This document shows, one piece after another, positions 60,082 through 64,000 of a stretch of DNA of 64,000 bases. This stretch comes from JBHJHP01 sp042219825 (GTDB lineage: Bacteria > Bacteroidota > Bacteroidia > Bacteroidales > UBA5342): assembly GCF_042219825.1 (NCBI RefSeq), contig NZ_JBHJHQ010000002.1, positions 558,001 through 622,000 of the forward strand, in the 5' to 3' direction. The number at the start of each line of letters is the position of its first letter. Position 1 is the stretch's first letter. Made by a program: the position numbers and the translations under genes. Below the pieces are notes generated by a model. It was not told where the DNA came from, searched no databases, and was given only the letters and a program-made list of their open reading frames with translations.

Positions 60082-61875
60082 ATGACAGATACAAAATTTG
60101 ACATACTGGTTTGTGCAGGTACCGGGTGTAAGGCATCACGAAGTGATGAGATCATTCAGAACCTCAAAACCGCTATACAGGAAAACGGCCTGGCTGAAGA
60201 AGCACAGGTTGTAGGTACGGGTTGTTTCGGCTTTTGTGAAAAAGGCCCCATTGTTAAGATCATGCCGGATAATACCTTCTACGTGCAGGTGACGCCGGAG
60301 GATGTGGACGAGATTGTAAAGGAACACCTGGTGAAAGGACGTAAGGTAAAACGTCTGCTTTATACTGACCCAAAGAAAAAAGAGTCCGTAAGCGATACAC
60401 AAAAAATGGATTTCTATAAAAAGCAGTTGCGTATCGCGCTTAGAAACTGTGGTTTTGTAAATCCTGAAAACATAGACGAATCCATTGCCAGAGATGCTTA
60501 TGTGGCACTGGGGAAAGTGCTGACAGAATTATCTCCTGAACAGGCTATTCTGGAGGTTATTGAGAGTGGAATCCGCGGACGTGGAGGAGGTGGTTTTCCC
60601 ACAGGTATCAAATGGGATATTGCCCGTAAAAACAAGGCGGATCAGAAATATGTGGTGTGTAATGCCGATGAAGGTGACCCTGGCGCATTTATGGACCGGT
60701 CCATCCTGGAGGGTGATCCGCATTCCGTGATTGAAGCTATGGCTATTTGTGGTTACTGCATCGGAGCCAGTAAAGGTCTGGTATACATCCGTGCGGAATA
60801 TCCGTTAGCGATCAAACGACTTAAAATAGCCCTGGATCAGGCAAGAGAATACGGCTTGTTGGGCAACGATATTTTCGGAACCGGTTTTGCGTTCGACATT
60901 GAACTGCGTTATGGTGCCGGAGCATTTGTTTGCGGTGAGGAAACAGCATTGATCCATTCTATGGAAGGGAAGCGTGGTGAACCAACACTGAAGCCTCCGT
61001 TTCCGGCAGAAAGCGGTTATATGAATAAACCGACCAACGTGAACAATGTGGAAACACTGGCTAATATTCCGGTAATATTCTTAAAAGGAGCGGATTGGTT
61101 CAATAAGATTGGTACAGATAAAAGCAAGGGAACCAAGGTGTTTGCCCTGGCCGGAAAGATCAACAATGTTGGGTTGATTGAGGTTCCAATGGGGATTACC
61201 TTACGTGAAGTCATTTACGATATTGGAGGCGGAATCAAAGGTGGTAAGAAATTTAAAGCGGTTCAGACCGGTGGTCCCTCGGGAGGTTGTTTAACGGAAA
61301 ATCACCTGGAGACGGCCATTGACTTTGATAACCTGGTTGCAGCCGGTTCCATGATGGGATCGGGCGGTATGATTGTAATGGATGAAACCGACTGTATGGT
61401 GTCCATGGCAAAGTTCTTCCTTGAATTTACCGTGGAAGAATCTTGTGGAAAATGTGCGCCTTGTCGTGTCGGAAACAAACGTTTACATGAGATACTGACA
61501 AAAATTACGGAAGGAAAAGCCACCCGGAAAGATCTTGATATCCTTAAAAACCTTTGCAGTGTTATCAAAGATACATCACTGTGCGGTTTGGGGCAGACGT
61601 CGCCGAATCCGGTTTTGTCAACCATGGAAAACTTCTGGGATGAATATATTCAACATGTAGAAGAGCATAAATGTGCCGCCGGAACGTGTAAGGCATTAAT
61701 GAAGTATTACATCACCGAAGAGGAGTGTGTGGGCTGTACGGCTTGTGCAAGAGCCTGTCCGGTTGGTGCCATAACTGGAGAAAAGAAGATGTTGCATACC
61801 ATAAACCAGGAAACATGTATAAAATGTGGTGCGTGTGTGGACAAGTGTAAGTTTAATGCCGTAATATTAAAATAG
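60082..61875 (+). CDS. hydB: HydB: NAD- and FMN-binding subunit of NAD-linked [FeFe] hydrogenase
   Basis: 597 residues. N-terminal thioredoxin-like [2Fe-2S] domain (LVCAGTGCKASRSDE, VGTGCFGFCEKGP); NuoF core with GRGGGGFPTGIKW, NADEGDPGAFMDR (NADH/FMN site) and RYGAGAFVCGEETALIHS; FeS loop ESCGKCAPCRVGN...SLCGLGQT; and a C-terminal two-cluster ferredoxin (CVGCTACARACPVGAI, CIKCGACVDKCKFNAV). This is the layout of bifurcating HydB, which exchanges electrons among NADH, ferredoxin and HydA. Directly followed by hydA. Confidence 0.95.
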   Translation: MTDTKFDILVCAGTGCKASRSDEIIQNLKTAIQENGLAEEAQVVGTGCFGFCEKGPIVKIMPDNTFYVQVTPEDVDEIVKEHLVKGRKVKRLLYTDPKKKESVSDTQKMDFYKKQLRIALRNCGFVNPENIDESIARDAYVALGKVLTELSPEQAILEVIESGIRGRGGGGFPTGIKWDIARKNKADQKYVVCNADEGDPGAFMDRSILEGDPHSVIEAMAICGYCIGASKGLVYIRAEYPLAIKRLKIALDQAREYGLLGNDIFGTGFAFDIELRYGAGAFVCGEETALIHSMEGKRGEPTLKPPFPAESGYMNKPTNVNNVETLANIPVIFLKGADWFNKIGTDKSKGTKVFALAGKINNVGLIEVPMGITLREVIYDIGGGIKGGKKFKAVQTGGPSGGCLTENHLETAIDFDNLVAAGSMMGSGGMIVMDETDCMVSMAKFFLEFTVEESCGKCAPCRVGNKRLHEILTKITEGKATRKDLDILKNLCSVIKDTSLCGLGQTSPNPVLSTMENFWDEYIQHVEEHKCAAGTCKALMKYYITEEECVGCTACARACPVGAITGEKKMLHTINQETCIKCGACVDKCKFNAVILK

Positions 61876-61882
61876 AAGAACT

Positions 61883-63670
61883 GTGGAATCTAAAAAAATA
61901 GTATCGTTAACCATCGATAAACATAAAGTAGTGGTCGAAAAAGGAACCACTATTCTGGAAGCTGCCCGTTCTGTTGGAATAGATATTCCCACGCTTTGTC
62001 ACATGAAGCTGGATGATATGGGCATTGAAAACAAACCTGCCGGTTGCCGTATTTGTGTGGTAGAGGTGGACGGACGCCGTAATCTGGCACCGTCGTGTGC
62101 AACGGATGTAGCAGAAGGTATGATCGTAAGAACCAACAGCATGCGTGTTTTAAATGCACGCCGTACCGTGATGGAACTGTTGTTGTCCGATCACCCTGCT
62201 GACTGTCTTATTTGTCCTAAATCCGGTAACTGCGACCTGCAATCCATGGCACACCGTTTCGATGTGCGTGAGATCCGGTACCAGGGGGAACAATCCACGT
62301 ACCGTGAGGACTTTTCTCCGTCCATCATCCGCGATATGGACAAATGTATCATGTGTCGCCGGTGCGAAACCATGTGTAATGAGGTTCAGACTGTAGGTGC
62401 TTTATCCGGTATTAACCGTGGGTTTAATGCCGTAGTTTCACCGGCGTTCGAAATGGACCTCAAGGATTCCGTTTGTACCTATTGCGGGCAGTGTGTGGCT
62501 GTGTGTCCAACCGGAGCATTGACCGAGGTTAACCATACGAATGAAGTCATCCGGGCACTGGCTGATCCGGATAAAACAGTCATTGTTCAGACAGCACCAG
62601 CAGTTAGAGCAGCCCTTGGAGAAGAGTTTGGTTATGAGGCCGGTACACTGGTGACCGGCCAGATGGTTTCAGCGTTAAAAGAGCTGGGATTCGATTATGT
62701 ATTTGATACCGACTTTGCTGCCGACCTGACCATTATGGAAGAAGGAACGGAGCTGTTATCCCGTTTGGAAAAACATCTGAAAGGCGATGAATCGGTTAAA
62801 TTGCCGATCCTGACGTCCTGTTGTCCGGCCTGGGTAAATTTCTTCGAAAAGCAGTTCCCCGATTTGATCGATATTCCATCTACAGCAAGGTCACCGCAAC
62901 AGATGTTCGGTTCAATTGCAAAAACCTATTTTGCGGATAAACTGGGTATACAAAGAGAAAAACTGATTGTGGTTTCCATCATGCCCTGCCTGGCTAAAAA
63001 ATATGAGCGTCAGCGTGATGAATTTAAAGTAAAAAATGATCCTGACGTAAACTATGTTTTATCGACCCGCGAGCTGGCCAATCTGGTGAAACGGGCGAAT
63101 GTAGAATTCAAATCACTGCCGAAAAAAGATTTCGACCGCCCAATGGGTGACTCATCCGGTGCCGCTGTTATCTTTGGTGCAACGGGAGGTGTTATTGAAG
63201 CGGCCGTGCGTACAGCTTACGAACTTTATACAGGCAAGGAACTTGAAAAAGTGGACTTCAAACAACTGCGCGGTATGGAAGGTTTCCGTCAGGCAACCAT
63301 CGATTTTGATGGCACGCCCATTCATATCGGTATCGCTCACGGACTTGGAAATGCACGGAAATTGCTTGAATGCATTCAGACCGGGAAATGCGTCTATCAT
63401 GCCATAGAAATAATGTCCTGTCCCGGCGGTTGTATCGGGGGAGGTGGTCAACCCTTGCATCATGGAAAAAGTTCTATTCTTAAAAAACGGGTGGAAGCTA
63501 TTTACCGTGAGGATGCCGGAAAACCAATCCGTAAATCACACCAGAATCCGTACATCATTAAACTGTATGAAGAATTTCTGGGTGAGCCTATGAGTGAAAA
63601 AGCGCATCATCTGTTGCATACCAATTATTTTGACAGACAGGTGAAATTTCAGGAAGAAGTTAACGAATAA
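61883..63670 (+). CDS. hydA: HydA: catalytic subunit of [FeFe] hydrogenase (group A, trimeric type)
   Basis: 595 residues with a GTG start at 61883, 7 nt after hydB. N-terminal [2Fe-2S] domain (CHMKLDDMG, GCRICVVEV); HC3 cluster HPADCLICPKSGNC; two [4Fe-4S] (CIMCRRCETMC, CTYCGQCVAVCP); and the H-cluster: L1 TSCCPAWVNF, L2 MPCLAKKYE, L3 EIMSCPGGCIGGGGQP, all with the catalytic cysteines. The small-subunit-like tail is present. It makes or oxidises H2 in the cytoplasm. With HydB and HydC it should couple H2 evolution to joint oxidation of NADH and reduced ferredoxin. Confidence 0.96.
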   Translation: MESKKIVSLTIDKHKVVVEKGTTILEAARSVGIDIPTLCHMKLDDMGIENKPAGCRICVVEVDGRRNLAPSCATDVAEGMIVRTNSMRVLNARRTVMELLLSDHPADCLICPKSGNCDLQSMAHRFDVREIRYQGEQSTYREDFSPSIIRDMDKCIMCRRCETMCNEVQTVGALSGINRGFNAVVSPAFEMDLKDSVCTYCGQCVAVCPTGALTEVNHTNEVIRALADPDKTVIVQTAPAVRAALGEEFGYEAGTLVTGQMVSALKELGFDYVFDTDFAADLTIMEEGTELLSRLEKHLKGDESVKLPILTSCCPAWVNFFEKQFPDLIDIPSTARSPQQMFGSIAKTYFADKLGIQREKLIVVSIMPCLAKKYERQRDEFKVKNDPDVNYVLSTRELANLVKRANVEFKSLPKKDFDRPMGDSSGAAVIFGATGGVIEAAVRTAYELYTGKELEKVDFKQLRGMEGFRQATIDFDGTPIHIGIAHGLGNARKLLECIQTGKCVYHAIEIMSCPGGCIGGGGQPLHHGKSSILKKRVEAIYREDAGKPIRKSHQNPYIIKLYEEFLGEPMSEKAHHLLHTNYFDRQVKFQEEVNE

Positions 63671-63680
63671 AGCATGAATC

Positions 63681-64000
63681 ATGGCAGATAACATCACAAT
63701 AAAACTTAAGAAACAGGATACTGAATTCATCAAAAAGATTTGTGCGGAATTCAGAAACGATAAAGGTGAACTGATAAATGTATTGCACAAAACCCAGGAA
63801 CACTTCGGCTATTTACCTGCAGAGGTTCAGGAATTGATCGCTGCAGAACTGAAAATGTCAGTGGCCAAGGTCTATGGTGTTGTGACCTTTTACTCCTTCT
63901 TCACCATGGTACCTAAGGGTAAAAATCCAATCTCAATCTGTACCGGAACAGCGTGCTATGTTCGTGGTGCAGAAAATGTACTGGATGAATTTAAAAAGCA
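63681..64000 (+). CDS. hydC: HydC/NuoE-type [2Fe-2S] subunit, 5' part (cut by window edge)
   Basis: 106 codons from the ATG at 63681 to the window end without a stop, 10 nt after hydA. ADNITIKLKKQDTEFIKKIC, LHKTQEHFGYLPAEVQELIA, MSVAKVYGVVTFYSFFTMVP and ISICTGTACYVRGAENVLDEF match NuoE with the first two [2Fe-2S] cysteines (CTGTAC); the second pair lies beyond the window. It completes the HydABC trimer in the order B-A-C. Confidence 0.93.
   Translation, partial: MADNITIKLKKQDTEFIKKICAEFRNDKGELINVLHKTQEHFGYLPAEVQELIAAELKMSVAKVYGVVTFYSFFTMVPKGKNPISICTGTACYVRGAENVLDEFKK

Overview
The window reads as chromosomal DNA of a Bacteroidota bacterium, most likely an anaerobic or fermentative member of Bacteroidales/Marinilabiliales. 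The evidence is: Bacteroidota-type -7 promoter boxes (TAnnTTTG) 20-30 nt before many starts, weak Shine-Dalgarno sequences, several type IX secretion (T9SS) C-terminal sorting domains, many SPII lipoproteins, DUF3570/DUF4266/DUF5522 families, and an [FeFe]-hydrogenase operon. No rRNA, tRNA, CRISPR array or prophage was seen. The placement is an inference from gene content, not from a marker gene.

Layout. 1-3.9 kb: truncated aminopeptidase P, an exported protein of unknown function, a PL10 pectate lyase and a second-type ClpP. 3.9-12 kb: a membrane protein, a giant secreted protein fusing a seven-repeat FG-GAP propeller to a vanadium haloperoxidase-type domain, and a run of small membrane/TPR genes with an S41 peptidase and an HTH-membrane protein. 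12-16.3 kb: SDR and M48 peptidase, then AraC-YceI-YgiD. 16.6-17.4 kb: a REP-associated tyrosine transposase embedded in its hairpin repeats. 17.4-19.9 kb: queC-queE-queF behind a likely preQ1 riboswitch, with an unannotated 31-codon frame between riboswitch and queC. 20-26.2 kb: a membrane protein/HTH pair with a palindromic operator, a PKD lipoprotein, and a very repetitive fibre-like protein ending in an S74 endosialidase-chaperone domain plus a small T9SS cargo; two of these transcription units share a near-identical 24-nt hairpin leader. 26.5-33 kb: aroB-aroA, DUF5522, GNAT, an acyl-CoA ligase and a LutA-like protein. 33.3-38.6 kb: DUF4266-DUF3570-DUF2271-DUF2271-thioredoxin-ApbE-DUF2271, an extracytosolic flavinylation locus whose first two flavin carriers also have T9SS tails. 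38.6-55.5 kb: housekeeping (dnaG, mpl), a multidomain GH31, assorted single genes and two gene relics. 55.7-64 kb: the hydrogenase region.

How genes work together. Two multigene systems stand out. The first (33.3-38.6 kb) should make surface-exposed, covalently FMN-bearing proteins: ApbE would flavinylate DUF2271 carriers, T9SS would export two of them, and a third is a lipoprotein; DUF3570 looks like an outer-membrane barrel and the thioredoxin and DUF4266 lipoprotein are likely redox/assembly partners. The second (55.8-64 kb) is a HydABC-type NAD-linked, probably electron-bifurcating hydrogenase, preceded by a seven-gene module (two DRTGG proteins, two GHKL ATPases, an H-cluster-like iron-sulphur protein, a PHP phosphoesterase and a [2Fe-2S] ferredoxin) that looks like a redox or H2 sensing apparatus whose mechanism I do not know to have been described. 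All functional statements rest on reading motifs by eye; no database search was run.
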